This document shows, one piece after another, positions 17,955-30,100 of a DNA stretch of 64,000 nt. Positions within the stretch are counted from its first letter, which is position 1; each line of letters opens with the position of its first letter. Under the pieces are notes generated by a model, which had not been told where the DNA came from, ran no database searches, and saw only the letters and a list, made by a program, of their open reading frames with translations. The DNA lies in the NCBI GenBank assembly GCA_905214675.1, contig CAJMMS010000003.1:22492-86491 (forward strand). Direction: 5' to 3'. A program made the position numbers and the translations under genes. The stretch is from an uncultured bacterium (GTDB taxonomy: Bacteria > Bacillota > Clostridia > Lachnospirales > Lachnospiraceae).

Positions 17955-20068
17955 TCATACCCCCAGTCGTCAGAACCCCCTGTCATATCCTGTCCGATAT
18001 CGGCTCCATATGCCAGTGTAAAACGCAGCCGCAGTGTATCACCATTCTGGAAACAGTAATCACTCAATCCATAGTTCGGATAGACTCCGTTTACCTGGTA
18101 CATCCAGCCACTTCCTTTTGTAAAATCATACTCGCCAAGACTGTCTGCCGCAGAATCCGAAATCTCAAATCCATGTTCTTCCAGTTTTTCTCTTAAATCA
18201 TCCGGTATCTTTCCGGTCACAAAATTGCTGTCCGAACTGATCCTTGCCAGATAAAATCCCGTTTCATAATTTCCGGTATAGTCTACCGAATAGCCATTGT
18301 CCTGAAGCACACGCACCATCGTCTCTGCCGCCGTCTCACCTTCATAAATATCCACATCCTGCGACAGCAAAATTCCACTTCCTACAGTTGTTGCCTCCAC
18401 ACTGATATGGACCGTTCCGATCCGCTCGCCGCTTTCTGCTGCTGTACAGAAAATACTGTAAGTCAGTTCCGTCGTGTTATCCTCTGCATCTGTGACTGCG
18501 ATGATCATGGTATTATAACCTTTTGTCAGTTCCGTATGATAACTTACATCACCGCTGTTCTCCCATATCAGACCGGTAACATTGTCTCCATTATCACCAA
18601 AACAGGAAATCTGAATCTGATCCGCCCCAAGACCTGCTCCATGATAATCATATGCCTGCACCTGAAAACTTAAGTTCTTTCTCTGCGTCTCCAGACTGCT
18701 TCCAGGATCGCCAAGAGTACAGTTCACTCTCGGTGCTTCTTCGTTGCCTTCTCCGTCTCCATCCCCACTGTTCTGCTTTACATAAGTCACCGTATAAGTA
18801 AGTTCTTCACGGACTTCGTCCTGTTCCGCACGGAGTGTAATGTGATTCTCACCTTCTTCCAGCAGTATCTCATAGTTATCTCCATCTGTCGGTGAAAGCA
18901 CCTGTCCGTCCAGCTCTACACTGAGATTTTCTATTTTATCACTGCCCATAAAAGCCTGCACATAAAATGAATATTTCTTCTTATATACTTCTTTGTCCTC
19001 CAGATCAGTATCAAAACGAATATTCTGGTTCTGAGGCTTTTCGTAAATCACCGTGTAGGTTTCCTGCACGCTTTTTCCGCTTTTTTCTGCTTTTAATACA
19101 ATCTGGTTTTCGCCTTCCTGCAAAGGAACATCCTGATAATTCCAGTTTTCGTCTGCCTTTATTTCTGTTCCATTTACCGTTGCCATCAGTGCGAACGTCT
19201 CTTTTCCAAGCTGCGCCCAGGCACGGAAAGAAATGTGATCACTCTTTACAGTCTGGTCTTTCAGATTTGTCTGGATCAGTAGTTTTTCTTCTTCAAAATA
19301 AAGTATGTACTCTTTGGAAACGGCAAAAGTACTTCCATCCTTCTGCTGATAAGTCACCGCTACCAGAATTTTATTTTCCCCATGTGCCAGTTTCAGTGTT
19401 CCACGGTATGCCGTTGCTCTGCCATCATTTAACGTATTTTCCGTTTTCAGCACTTTCAGATCTGTGAGCTGCTCAATTTCGTAGCTGTAGTCTGCCTGGC
19501 TGACCGTACTACCATTTTCAATCGTTGTCCAGAAATACTGCTGGTCTTTTTTTCCGTCTTTTTCTTTTTTCTTATTTCCGGAATCCCCTTTCTCTGAGCC
19601 TGATTTTTTCTTATCTTTCTGACTTGCTGCACCGCTTTCATTCCCATTTGTACCAGATGCACTGCCAGAGCTGTTTCCATTTGTCTGACTTGTACCTCTT
19701 CCAGAAGAGGACGGTATCGTTCCTTTTTGATTTTCCTGTTTCTGTGCAGCTTCTTCTGATGCTGCTTTATTTGTTTCACTTTCCGGCTGATCCTGGCTCC
19801 TGGTTTCTGTCTGTGGCTGTGAATCCTGCCGGCCGCTTCCATCGCTTTCCTGCTGATCTGCCAGCACTTCTTTTGTACCGCTTAACATAACCATGGAACT
19901 TTTTTCCATGCCGGTGATCGGATTTGCCGGTATCTGTTCTTTCTGTGTACGGATACCGGAAACCATCACACCTGCAAACAGCACAACAAGCAGCAGTGCC
20001 ATAACGGCACCTGCTGCTTCTGAATGTCTTTGCAACTTTTTCACAATCTTCTGAAAAAGCTCTCTCAT
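17948..20068 (-). CDS. Membrane-anchored DUF4430 (transcobalamin C-terminal-like) protein (short pair)
   Basis: A 706-residue protein with an N-terminal membrane anchor (about 20-42), a long Ser/Gly/Lys/Gln low-complexity stalk (about 65-185), several beta-sandwich (cadherin/Ig-like) domains with repeated GENxIxLxA motifs, and a C-terminal DUF4430 domain (about 550-690). That domain has the family signature SGWMYQVNGVYPNYG followed by a GDTLRLRFTLAYGADIG ending. DUF4430 corresponds to the C-terminal beta domain of transcobalamin/intrinsic factor, which closes over B12. It sits 34 bases after the long alpha gene with a strong AGGAGG site and overlaps the next alpha gene. A surface-tethered cobalamin receptor half is inferred. 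Confidence 0.8.
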   Translation of the reverse strand: MRELFQKIVKKLQRHSEAAGAVMALLLVVLFAGVMVSGIRTQKEQIPANPITGMEKSSMVMLSGTKEVLADQQESDGSGRQDSQPQTETRSQDQPESETNKAASEEAAQKQENQKGTIPSSSGRGTSQTNGNSSGSASGTNGNESGAASQKDKKKSGSEKGDSGNKKKEKDGKKDQQYFWTTIENGSTVSQADYSYEIEQLTDLKVLKTENTLNDGRATAYRGTLKLAHGENKILVAVTYQQKDGSTFAVSKEYILYFEEEKLLIQTNLKDQTVKSDHISFRAWAQLGKETFALMATVNGTEIKADENWNYQDVPLQEGENQIVLKAEKSGKSVQETYTVIYEKPQNQNIRFDTDLEDKEVYKKKYSFYVQAFMGSDKIENLSVELDGQVLSPTDGDNYEILLEEGENHITLRAEQDEVREELTYTVTYVKQNSGDGDGEGNEEAPRVNCTLGDPGSSLETQRKNLSFQVQAYDYHGAGLGADQIQISCFGDNGDNVTGLIWENSGDVSYHTELTKGYNTMIIAVTDAEDNTTELTYSIFCTAAESGERIGTVHISVEATTVGSGILLSQDVDIYEGETAAETMVRVLQDNGYSVDYTGNYETGFYLARISSDSNFVTGKIPDDLREKLEEHGFEISDSAADSLGEYDFTKGSGWMYQVNGVYPNYGLSDYCFQNGDTLRLRFTLAYGADIGQDMTGGSDDWGYEW

Positions 20069-20102
20069 ACCTTCCTCCTGTCATTTTACAAGAAAATCCT
20101 TC

Positions 20103-23100
20103 TTATTTAACTTTTACCGAACGGATCTTACTGTACTTTCCGGTGTATTTTTTTCCACCTACCATTTTATACGCCCGGATCCGGAAATAATATTTTTTGC
20201 CGGATTTCAGTTTTTTCCAGGTCAGCTTTGCTGTGGATGCTTTTTTTATATTCTTTGCCCGCTTCCAGTTTTTCTTTTTCCCAACCGCATAGAAAATTTC
20301 ATACCCTGACGCATCTTTGATCTTCTTCCATTTCAACACTGCTTTTTTCTGTTTTGATGTTTTCAGTGATATAAACGAAACTTTTTGCACAGAAACGGTA
20401 AGATTCTGTTTTGGGTCTGCCGGCTGTGGTGCGGGCTGTACCTGCTGTTCTTCTGTAACCGTCACGTTTATGTCTGCCGTAACCTGCGGATATTCGGCAC
20501 AGTATGCCGTGATCACCGCTTCTCCGGCTGCCTGTGCCCGGATCTGTCCGGATGCATCCACCTCTGCGATCTGTGGCTGGCTGCTGCGATAGCTGATATT
20601 CGCTGTCACATTTACATCTCCCGGAAGAAGTTCTGCTTTCAGCATATGCGTAGTACCCTTTTTCAGCATTACTGCCGTTTCCGTAAATGCAATCCGCTCC
20701 GGAAGCACCTCTACTTTTAAGGTGCAGTTTGCTGTCAGCTCTCCAACATGTGCAGATACAACGGTTTCTCCACCGGCCACGGCTGTTACAACTCCGTTTT
20801 CCACTGATGCAACCGAAGAATCTGCCACATTCCAGACAACCGTTTTATCGCTGATGGTATCTTCCGGATCGTATGACACGTTAAGTGTCACCTGTTCTCC
20901 TTTTTTCAGAGTGACTTCTGTTTTGTCCAGTGCGATGTTTTTCAGAACAAGCGATTCCAGCCTTGCATATTCTGCCTCTGCATCCGTCAGCACTTTCAGG
21001 ATTTCTTCACTGACATACTGTTTCTGATTTTCCAGCAGTGCATCGTAAGCCGCTCTTGCTTTTGCAATATCTTCCCGGCTGTTTAAGGTCACTTCCCCGA
21101 TGCCATTTATCTTGTCGATCGCCGCCTGTGCCTGACTTCTGTTGTATTTCAGATCTGCCAGTTTATTTTCCGCCTGTGCAAGCAGTTCGTAATTTGTAAC
21201 CAGATTTTTCTGTGCTGCTGTCAGTGCACTGTAATCTTTTCGAAGTGCCGTCAGCGTTTCTTCACTATCAAATGTAATCTCTCCAAGAGATGCGATCCGC
21301 TCCATGATAGCTGCTGCAACAGCAGTATCCTTTTTCAGCGTTTCGAGTCCCATCTCCTGTGCTACCAGTGAATAATAATTGCTCACCAGTGCCTGCTGTA
21401 CATTGCTCATCGCATCAAAATCATTTCTTATCTGCAAAAGCACTGCTTCATCTTCCAGCTTCACATCACCGCCCGCCGCCGCAATACGGATCTCCATTGC
21501 CTGTGCCGCCTCATAATCTGCATCGGTCATCTTCTGCTGTGCAAGTTCCTGAAGCTGCTTTTCTTTTTCCTGAATCTTTCCGATCAGTGTTTCATCCACC
21601 TGTTTTTTCTCTTCATCGCTCAATTTCAGCCAGGCTGCATGTGCACGCATGACAAGCAGAAGACTGTCATCCTCGATGGATACGGTCTCCGGAATCCGCC
21701 CTGCACAGCTTAGAAATGCATCAATCTTATCTTTCTGTTCCAGAAGTTCCGTAATTCTCTTCTCTGCATTTTCCAGTATCTTCCGCGTACGCTCCGGTAC
21801 CAGCGCTTTCTGATTTTCTGTCAGCGCCCCAAACGCCTCTCTCGCCGCTGCGATCTCCTCTCTTGCGTCCAGTGTCACTTCTCCGATTGCTTCAATCTGT
21901 GCGATCACCGCATCGGCTTTTGCTTTGTTTTCCTTCAACTGGGCAATCTTCTCTTCTGCATTTGTCAGAACGGACAGGTTTTCTACCATTGCCTTTTCTT
22001 CTTCTGTCAGTGCATCATAAGCATTTCTTGCCTGTACTACCTGCTGTTCATCCGCAAGCGTCAGTTCTTTCTCCAGAGCAGCGATCATGCTGCTGACCTG
22101 CTGTGCCTGATTCATGCTCGCAAGCAATGCCTGAAGTTCTTTTTCTTTTTTCAGGAACGTATTGTAGGTAGCCGCCGTGATCCGCTCCCGCTCGATGTCC
22201 AGCATGGAATCGTAGAGTTCTCTTGCCTTTTCAATATCTTCCTTGTCTGAAATTGTGGTTGCATGGCCAGACAGACGATTAACAATCGTGTAAAATTGAT
22301 TTGCTTTTTCCGTGTTGACTGTCCATTTCGCATAAAACGTCTTATCACCATAACTGTGTGCCGGAATTTCTGTCACTTTATTTCCGGTAAATTCTGCATT
22401 GGTATACCATCCGTCAAATTTGCATCCTGCTTTTGTGATCTCTTCTGCGGTTGGCAGGGTAATCTGATCTTGTGGACTGTAGCTGTCAGGAACGGTAAAA
22501 CCTTCTGCCAGCGTTCCACCATTCAGTTCCAGCTTCAGCGCATAGCTTGGCTGACCGTACTGCGCATAAAGTATGATATCCTGTTCCGGCATGGAAAGCA
22601 CTTCCCCCGGATAATAGCTGATTCCACTGCCGTCTGGCTCGGTATTCCACTCCGTCAGAAGTACCTCTGCCCCTTCGGACACCTCCCCTTCCGATAACAG
22701 AACTTCTGCATATGGTGAAGCTTCCACGGTAAACGTCTCACTCTCCTGCTGTCCGTCATAAGTAATCGTATACTGCTTTGCCGCAGCATTTACATAACTT
22801 CCGTCAATCTGATCCTGCATATCGAAAAGAGTATTTTCTCCATGTTCAAATCGATCGTATGCGATCAGTCCATAAAGCGCCTGATCTGTTGCCATCGGAT
22901 TGACTGTTGTACCAGAACCGCCGCCCCCGTCATAGCCTGCTGTTACATGTTTAAATCCGCCAATCGAAGCACTGCTTCCGCTTCCTGCTGCCCAGAAAGT
23001 CAGAAGGGCATCCACCATATTGTCTGTATAAACGCCGTCCTGCTTCGCACCTTCTTTTACAAAACTGCAGGTTTCAGCGATATGCGGCAGCTCCACCTCA

Positions 23101-24077
23101 TCGGATTTTGGATCGATCCCCATCTCCAGCAGCGGCATCATTGCCCAGACCGTGGACTCGCTGTTGACCGTTCCCCAGCTCTCAAACCCGCCATTTTTCT
23201 TCTGCATCTTTGAAAGCACCAGAATACCACGTTCCACTGCGCAGGCAAATTCTTCATAGCTATGTTCTGCTCCGGTTTCGTTGTATTTTTCTTCATTTCT
23301 ATAATAAGGTGCAAATGCAGTGAGTGCCATACCGGTAATATCCACATCCGGTTTCTTACCAGTCAGTGCAAAACCGCCCTGTACACCTTCTGCATCTGTA
23401 ATCTCCAGATTTAAAATGTAATCCAGCATTTTTCCAAAAGTATTTGCCGTATCCGGATCGTCTGTCTCATTAAATGCATAATCACCACTATTCATGGAAA
23501 TTGTTTCCCAGATCGGGCCATTGATTCCCTGTTTATAAGAAAAAGAAAAGGACTCTGATAATTTTTCAATAAAATCATATTTTCCTGCTACGTTTCTGAT
23601 ATCATATCCCATTGCTGTCAACGTCAGGATCAGTCTGGACCACTCCGTGGATTTCGACCTGTCCAGTACACCTTCTTTTTCGTCCACATAAGCTTCTACC
23701 CGTCCCAGATAGTCTTCAAAATAATTTTCCGGAATACTGTTGATATAATCCGCACCAGTGTACATTCCTCTGAGCAGATCCCACACGGACCATTCTCCAA
23801 AGGTACTGCCGACCGTCGGATACTCTGTACCTGATTTTTCTGACTGTTCTATCTGATTCTCCAGAATATATTTTGCTGCTGCATTGATATAAAAACGTAC
23901 TCCCGGCTGCTCATCTTTCCAGAAGCGAAGCTTCAGATTATCGGCAAACTTATCCTGATCCCATGCTTCCGCATGAACTTTAACAGGAATCTGGACAGAT
24001 GACAGAACTACCACTGCCGACAAAATTCCTGCAAGAATCCGTTTACCATAACCCTGTTTTTTTGTTTTTCTGCTCAT
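20103..24077 (-). CDS. Large secreted alpha/alpha-barrel protein, transcobalamin alpha-domain-like (long pair)
   Basis: A 1324-residue secreted protein. After a signal peptide (about 12-37) comes an alpha/alpha-barrel domain (about 45-400) with squalene-cyclase/prenyltransferase-type repeats (GGFALT, DVDITGMALTAFAPYY, KNGGFESWG). This aligns by eye with the 411-residue protein of the same cluster: both have GPIWE or GLIWG followed by SGDY. Then come InlB-type beta repeats (about 430-590, two), about six helical repeats with the pattern ARxAYDALTExQKALV (about 590-1045), two Big_2 Ig-like domains (about 1045-1220) and a fibronectin-III-like C-terminus with WKKLKSGKKYYFRIRAY. There is no sorting signal or membrane anchor. 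It is probably the alpha partner of the 2264-residue protein. Confidence 0.75.
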   Translation of the reverse strand: MSRKTKKQGYGKRILAGILSAVVVLSSVQIPVKVHAEAWDQDKFADNLKLRFWKDEQPGVRFYINAAAKYILENQIEQSEKSGTEYPTVGSTFGEWSVWDLLRGMYTGADYINSIPENYFEDYLGRVEAYVDEKEGVLDRSKSTEWSRLILTLTAMGYDIRNVAGKYDFIEKLSESFSFSYKQGINGPIWETISMNSGDYAFNETDDPDTANTFGKMLDYILNLEITDAEGVQGGFALTGKKPDVDITGMALTAFAPYYRNEEKYNETGAEHSYEEFACAVERGILVLSKMQKKNGGFESWGTVNSESTVWAMMPLLEMGIDPKSDEVELPHIAETCSFVKEGAKQDGVYTDNMVDALLTFWAAGSGSSASIGGFKHVTAGYDGGGGSGTTVNPMATDQALYGLIAYDRFEHGENTLFDMQDQIDGSYVNAAAKQYTITYDGQQESETFTVEASPYAEVLLSEGEVSEGAEVLLTEWNTEPDGSGISYYPGEVLSMPEQDIILYAQYGQPSYALKLELNGGTLAEGFTVPDSYSPQDQITLPTAEEITKAGCKFDGWYTNAEFTGNKVTEIPAHSYGDKTFYAKWTVNTEKANQFYTIVNRLSGHATTISDKEDIEKARELYDSMLDIERERITAATYNTFLKKEKELQALLASMNQAQQVSSMIAALEKELTLADEQQVVQARNAYDALTEEEKAMVENLSVLTNAEEKIAQLKENKAKADAVIAQIEAIGEVTLDAREEIAAAREAFGALTENQKALVPERTRKILENAEKRITELLEQKDKIDAFLSCAGRIPETVSIEDDSLLLVMRAHAAWLKLSDEEKKQVDETLIGKIQEKEKQLQELAQQKMTDADYEAAQAMEIRIAAAGGDVKLEDEAVLLQIRNDFDAMSNVQQALVSNYYSLVAQEMGLETLKKDTAVAAAIMERIASLGEITFDSEETLTALRKDYSALTAAQKNLVTNYELLAQAENKLADLKYNRSQAQAAIDKINGIGEVTLNSREDIAKARAAYDALLENQKQYVSEEILKVLTDAEAEYARLESLVLKNIALDKTEVTLKKGEQVTLNVSYDPEDTISDKTVVWNVADSSVASVENGVVTAVAGGETVVSAHVGELTANCTLKVEVLPERIAFTETAVMLKKGTTHMLKAELLPGDVNVTANISYRSSQPQIAEVDASGQIRAQAAGEAVITAYCAEYPQVTADINVTVTEEQQVQPAPQPADPKQNLTVSVQKVSFISLKTSKQKKAVLKWKKIKDASGYEIFYAVGKKKNWKRAKNIKKASTAKLTWKKLKSGKKYYFRIRAYKMVGGKKYTGKYSKIRSVKVK

Positions 24078-24110
24078 TTCTCCACACTCCTGTATTTTTT
24101 AAGTGTATTT

Positions 24111-24158
24111 AAAAGATGATCCCGGGGGGCAGGCTTCTGCCCCCCTGACCACCATCTT
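24111..24158 (-). terminator. Strong hairpin inside the cobalamin cluster (intercistronic)
   Basis: GGGGGGCAG (24124-24132) and CTGCCCCCC (24137-24145) form a perfect 9-bp GC stem with a 4-base loop. Flanking AAGATGATC and GACCACCATCTT extend it with bulges. On the minus strand it ends in a short CTTTT run. It lies between the 2264- and 1324-residue genes and probably attenuates or stabilises the mRNA, not a full stop. Confidence 0.6.
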
Positions 24159-24169
24159 CTGCTTTACAG

Positions 24170-27100
24170 TTACTTTTTGATCTTTACGGATTTCGTATTT
24201 GAGTACTCTCCATAGATCACTTTGTTCTCTACATTACGGAATGCACGTACTTTGTAAGTATATTTCCTGCCAGCTTTTCCTTTCAGTTTGTAACTTGTCT
24301 TGCTTCCATTATGAAGCGTCTTGATAAGTTTCCATTTTCCTTTTCCGGTTTTGCTGTAAATTGCATACCCGCTCGCACCCGTTACTTTATTCCATTTCAG
24401 CGTTACTTTTTTGCCCTTTGCTTTTGCAGATTTCAACGTTGTTTTCTCATTAAATACATACTTGTCTTTTTCTGCTCTGAGCTGTTCTTCCTGTGCTTTC
24501 AGTTTTGCATCCTGCTCTTTCTGTGCTTCTTCCAGAGCTTTCAGATCTTCTTCTGTTTTCTTTGCTGCTTTGAGTGCAGCCAGGTCTTTTTCTGCGATAA
24601 CCAGGTCAGACAGGTTCGTTACTTTTGCTTTCACATCTGCTTCCAGTGCTTCATATGCATTTCTTGCTGCCGTGATTGCTTCTTCACTGTCAAGTGTTAC
24701 TTCTCCGATCGCTGTGATCGCATCGATGGCTGGCTGTGCTTTTGCTTTCAGGGCTTCCTGTTTAGCCTGCTCTGCCTTGTCTGCTTCTGCTTTGTCTGCT
24801 GCTTCCTGTACAAGTTCTGCAATACGGCTCTCTGCTGCAGTCAGATCACTGTAGTTTGTTACCAGCGCTTTCTGATCTTCTGTCAGGGTGTCGTATGCGG
24901 CTCTTGCTGCTGCTACCACGCCTCTCTTGTCCAGGGTCACTTCTCCGATCGCTGTGATCGCACTGCTTACCGATGCTGCTGCCGCTGCATCCATCTGGTT
25001 TTTCAGTTCTTCCTGCTGTTTCTTCGCTTCCAGAGTCTGAATGGTCTTTTCTGCCTGAACCAGAACATCGTAATTGGAAACCAGTTTTTTCGCATCAGAT
25101 GAAAGTGCATCGTATGCATTTCTTGCTGCCTCTACACTTTCTTTTTTCTCCAGTGTCACATCGCCAAGTGCTTCAATCAGTGCTTTTACTGCATCTGCAT
25201 CGGTCTGTGTCTTTTCATCCGCTGCAAAATCTGCACTTGTTTTCAGTTTATCCAGATCTGCTTTTGCATCGCTTAACTGTCTGGCAACCTCTTCTGCTGA
25301 TTCTGCATTGTTGATCAGCACTTTTGCATTTGCAAGGATCTTTGTGATCTGGGCTTTTTCCGCATCACGGTAATCCTCTGCATTTTTGTATGCATTCAGT
25401 TCTGCAATAGCTGCTTCTTTGTTTGCAATTGTCACTTTCAGCATATTGCTGGTATGTGACTGTGCATCGTTATCTTTTACAACCACATAAACATCACTGA
25501 CTGCCGAAGGCAGATTTGTAACTTCTACAGTTGACTCACCAACTTCAACACTTGTTCCTTCTCCGGTTGTATCGATCGACTCCGGTGCGTTTTCACCATA
25601 TGGTACTGCCTTATAATAGAATGTTCCATACTCGTTTGAAGTAAAGGTAATGCTTCCGGTTGTCACATCTTTGCTTACGCCTGTGGCATCAGAGATAATC
25701 GGTGTATTTCCTGCATTCTGTTTTAAGGTCACATAGTAAGAATCCTTAACTACGCCGCCTTCTCCGGTCACTTCAACGCGTACTTTTGCACAGTCTGTAT
25801 TGTCTGCAAAATAGATTGCATAACGATTGTGACCGCTTATGGTTGATGTGATTCCGATCGTTCCGTCTGATCCTACCGCTGTTCTGCTTCCGACCATGAC
25901 CGGATATACCTTTACAGTTGCATTTGCATCCTGTGCCAGTGCCCATACATTTAAGAAGCTTCTTGTACTGCTGTATTCTGCACGGTATTCATGTACGTCG
26001 TTGCTGAATGTCGGTGTCATCGGCACCATACTGTTTGAACTCGGTGCTGCATTGCTGTTTGTCACGCAAAGTTCACTGAGTCTGGTATTCGGCTCTTTTC
26101 TCTGTACGATCAGCGTGTATGATCTGCTGTCTGCACCCTTTTTCACAACAACCGGTACCGTAATTGCTTCATCGGTCAGTGTCAGCTCATAGCTGTTTCC
26201 TTCTACGCCGTTGATCGTTACCGTGCTTCCTTCGGATGCACTTATGGTCAGTGTTGTTTTTTCTGCATGTGACAAAATATTGATCTTATGTGAATTTACT
26301 TTTGTATCAAATGCTGCACCTGCGTCAATGCTGCTGCCTTCTGCACTTGATGTAACACCAGTCATATAGGCACTGCTGCTTGTGACTGCCATAACACATC
26401 CACTGTCGTTTTTGTAGTACAATGTACCGTTTTCATCACAGATAATACTTGTGATACAATAATTCTGTCTTGCTTTTTCCGGTGTAAATACTTCTTCTAC
26501 ATCCGGGGTGGTCTGTCCTTTTTTATCACGGATCAGCGTGATACCACCCGGATTGGTGTTATAGGTTGCATACAGATAAACACTTCCGTCTTCTTTTTCA
26601 TAAGCGGTTGACAGAAGTACGGAGCACTGTGGATATCCTTTCAGTGGTGCTTTATAGATCTCTGTCATGGTTGCTGCATCCACAACACTGATTGCAAAGG
26701 TTCCGCTGAAATTGCTTCCGCTTGTCACGCCGACATACACTCTTCCGTTATATACGACCGGTGTGCTGGTGCTCATGGTTCCAGGCTGTACGGATTTCAG
26801 AGTATCTTTTGCAAAGGTTCCGTCTGCATTCAGTTTTACACTGTAGAGGTAGCCTGCTTTTGTTGTGAAATACAGCCTGTCTGTTTCCTTGTCGTAAGCG
26901 ATCGTAGAACGCTGGTCACCGATTACATCGATGCTGTCCACAACTTCTCCTGTCTTTTTGTTCAGAGACAATACGTTTGCCGGACCGTCGGAACCGCTTG
27001 TGCCGTCATCCGTACCAAATACGACATAGTCACCGCGTACAACGGAACCTGCCCAGTAGAAACCACCGGTATGCGTATACTGCCATGCTGCTTCTTTTGC

Positions 27101-30100
27101 TTCCTGGGTATTGGTCGGATCTTCATCCGTTACCGGGATGCACACATAGTTTGCATCTTTTATCTCTGCATTCCAGAATCCGGTATAAATGTAACCGTCA
27201 CTGTAAGTGATCGGGCTTAAGGACTGACCTTTCAGAGGATCCTGGTAAACCCACAGAGATTCCAGTGTTTCTGCATTAAATGCCTGTATACGTCCGTCTG
27301 ACAGCGGTGCAAAGATCATGCCGTCTGCATAAGTCGGCGGTGTATATCCAAAGTTTGTTGTTGCTACCATATCGCCGGTTTGCAGGATATCACCAGTATT
27401 CAGATCCAGTTTGTAAATATATTTTGAACTCATTACGATCAAAGCATTGTCCACGATGATCTGGACACTCGGTGCGGCACTCCAGTTAATTCCCAGTTTC
27501 TTAAACCATTTTTCGTAAGTCGTTGTCTCACTCTTTGGTGTTTTGGCAGAGGTGATACCCATATTATCATCGCTGTTACGGAAATTTTTCCACACTGCGG
27601 ATACATCTTTTCTGGTGCTTTGCGGTGCTTTTTCCATTGTGATGGTTTTCTCAGTATCTTCTGCTATGGATATCGTATCTTTCTTCGTGATATATCCTGT
27701 CTTGACTGCTGCATAACTGTAGGTTTCTTCTGCTTTCAGTGTATACACACCATTTTCTGCTTTCAGCTTTTTGCTGTCTGCGTCTTTCAGCGTGATCACT
27801 GCATCTGCCGGATCGGCTTTCAGTGTCAGTTTCACTGCTTTTCTTCTCAGGACATGAATCTTGTATTCTCTTGCCTGATCCGCTGCATTTTCCACTGCCG
27901 CTTTTATGGTAATAACTGTCTCATCACCGGTAAGTGGAACGCTTGTCTCCTCGGTTACTGCAGTGCCGTTTACATAAACAGTTGCATCTGTCAGTGCTGC
28001 TTCTGCACTTACCTTTACGCTGTCGTTCTCTCCATAGACACTGACTGTGTAATCCGTTACATTTTTATCAAAGCCAGGATGAAGTACTTCTTCTCCCTCG
28101 ACTGATGCCACACTTAAGGATGTCAGCGTAGATTCACGAACAATATCAAATTCGTAAGTTGTCGTATTATCGCCGTTTTTCACATCTACATAAAGTGTAT
28201 TTCCGCTCATGCCTTTTGCAATCAGATTATATGCACTGGCTGTACTTCCACTTCTTAACGTTACGGTTTTTTCAGCATTATTATTTGTTGCAATATAGCG
28301 TGCTGTCAGAATTGCTGTAACACCATCTGCAAGTTTTGCATAGAAATAACCAATCGTAACCGAATCCGGAACAATCATCTGATATTTATTTTTGGCTGTA
28401 TTAAATTCCGGTGTGATCTCATAAGCATAGGAAGTATCTGCGTTGGTTCCTGCAAGAAGTTTGAAAGATTCCAGTCCCGGTGCAACGACACTTACCGGGA
28501 TTTCCACACTCTTGCTTCCAGACTGTGCTGTGATCACAGCATCGCCTGTACCAACTGCCGTCACCCATGCTTCTTTTCCAATCTGTGCCGGTGCAGCCGT
28601 TTCTGCTGCCTGTACTGCCACAGATGGATCCTCTGTGCTTACGGTTACAACCGTCGGATTGGAAGAAGTCCATACAACCGGATCCGTTCCTGCTCCAATA
28701 TCTGCTGTAACTTTCTGCGTTTTCTGTGCACCGGAAGTTGTCAGACCAAGATATGTTTTATCCGACGTAATGCTTGTTGTATTTGTAATGCTACTGTCCG
28801 ATGACAGAACTTTTACATAACATTCTGCTGAAAATGCACCGCTTGTAAAGGTGATCGTTGCCTCTCCTTCGCTGACACCGGTTACACGGCCGGATGTGCT
28901 GACGGTTGCAACGGCTGTGTTGCTGCTCTTCCAGGTTCCGCTCTTGGTATCTGTGGTATCGCTTGGAAGATAACTTTCAGCTAAATATGCAGACTGTCTT
29001 ACTTTGAGCGATTTTGTTGCAGAGCTGAGTTTTACACCCGTCATTGGGATCTCTTTGACTTCTACTTCCATAGAAGCAGTCAGATCACCAATGGTTGCTG
29101 TGATCGTCGTGGTTCCCTGTTTCAAAGCATTCAGATAACCGTTTGAAGAAACACTTGCTACGGTCGGCTCAGAACTCTTCCAGGTTGCTGTTTTTGCATC
29201 CGTTGTATCAGACGGTTCAAATTTCAGTGACAGAGAACGTCTCTGTCCTTTGTTCAGTGTCAGTTTGCTGTCAGCAAAATAAATCCGCTCTGTGTGGACT
29301 TCTTTGACTGTTACGGTACAGGTTGCCTCTTTATCAGCAGCTTTTGCTGTAATGACAGCCGTTCCTTCTTTTTTAGCGGTTACTCTTCCGGTCTGCGTTA
29401 CAGCTGCAACAGTTGCATCACTGGTACTCCAGGTAACCTTCTTGTCATCTGTTGTGTTTTCCGGAACCAGTGTTGTTTTCAGCGTTTCGCTGTCACCTTT
29501 CAGCAGTTCCAGTTCTGTTTTATTCAGTTGAACTTCCAGAAGTGGATTTGCCTTTACGGTTACTTTACAGGTTGCCGTCTTGTCACCGCAGCTTGCCGTG
29601 ATGGTTGTAGTACCTGCACCGGTTGCTGTTACCAGACCATTTTTTACGGTTGCGATGGAAGGTTCTTCACTGATCCACTCAATCGGATCAACCGGTTTAC
29701 CTGTCAGTTCCACTTTTGCATTTAACTGCAGGGTTCCTTCGTTTTCCAGTGTAATCTCACTCTGATCGAGTGTGATGCTGGTAATCTCACCTCCAAGCAG
29801 TTTATTCAGTTCATCGTTTATCTTATCTACTTCGCTCTGTTCTGCAACAATATTCTGCAGTACTTCTTTTGCTTCCGTAATCTTTGCTGCGATATCCGGA
29901 TCTGCCTTCAGTGATGCACTGTTTGGTGCGGAATTGATCTTTGCCAGCGTCGTCGTCAGTTCATCTTTGTTTGCAACACTGTAAGAATCATCATAACCAC
30001 CGCCCATAGCATTAGATCCGCCAACATCTCCACCATACTTCAGAGTAAACTGCGTACGCAGGACATCGCCTGCTGACAGATAATAATCCGCATATCCAAC

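Noticed and set aside
20103..24077. True squalene cyclase or prenyltransferase enzyme
   Set aside because: The protein is secreted, repeat-rich and paired with DUF4430 genes under a B12 leader; I saw no catalytic DxDD-type cyclase motif or prenyltransferase zinc site.
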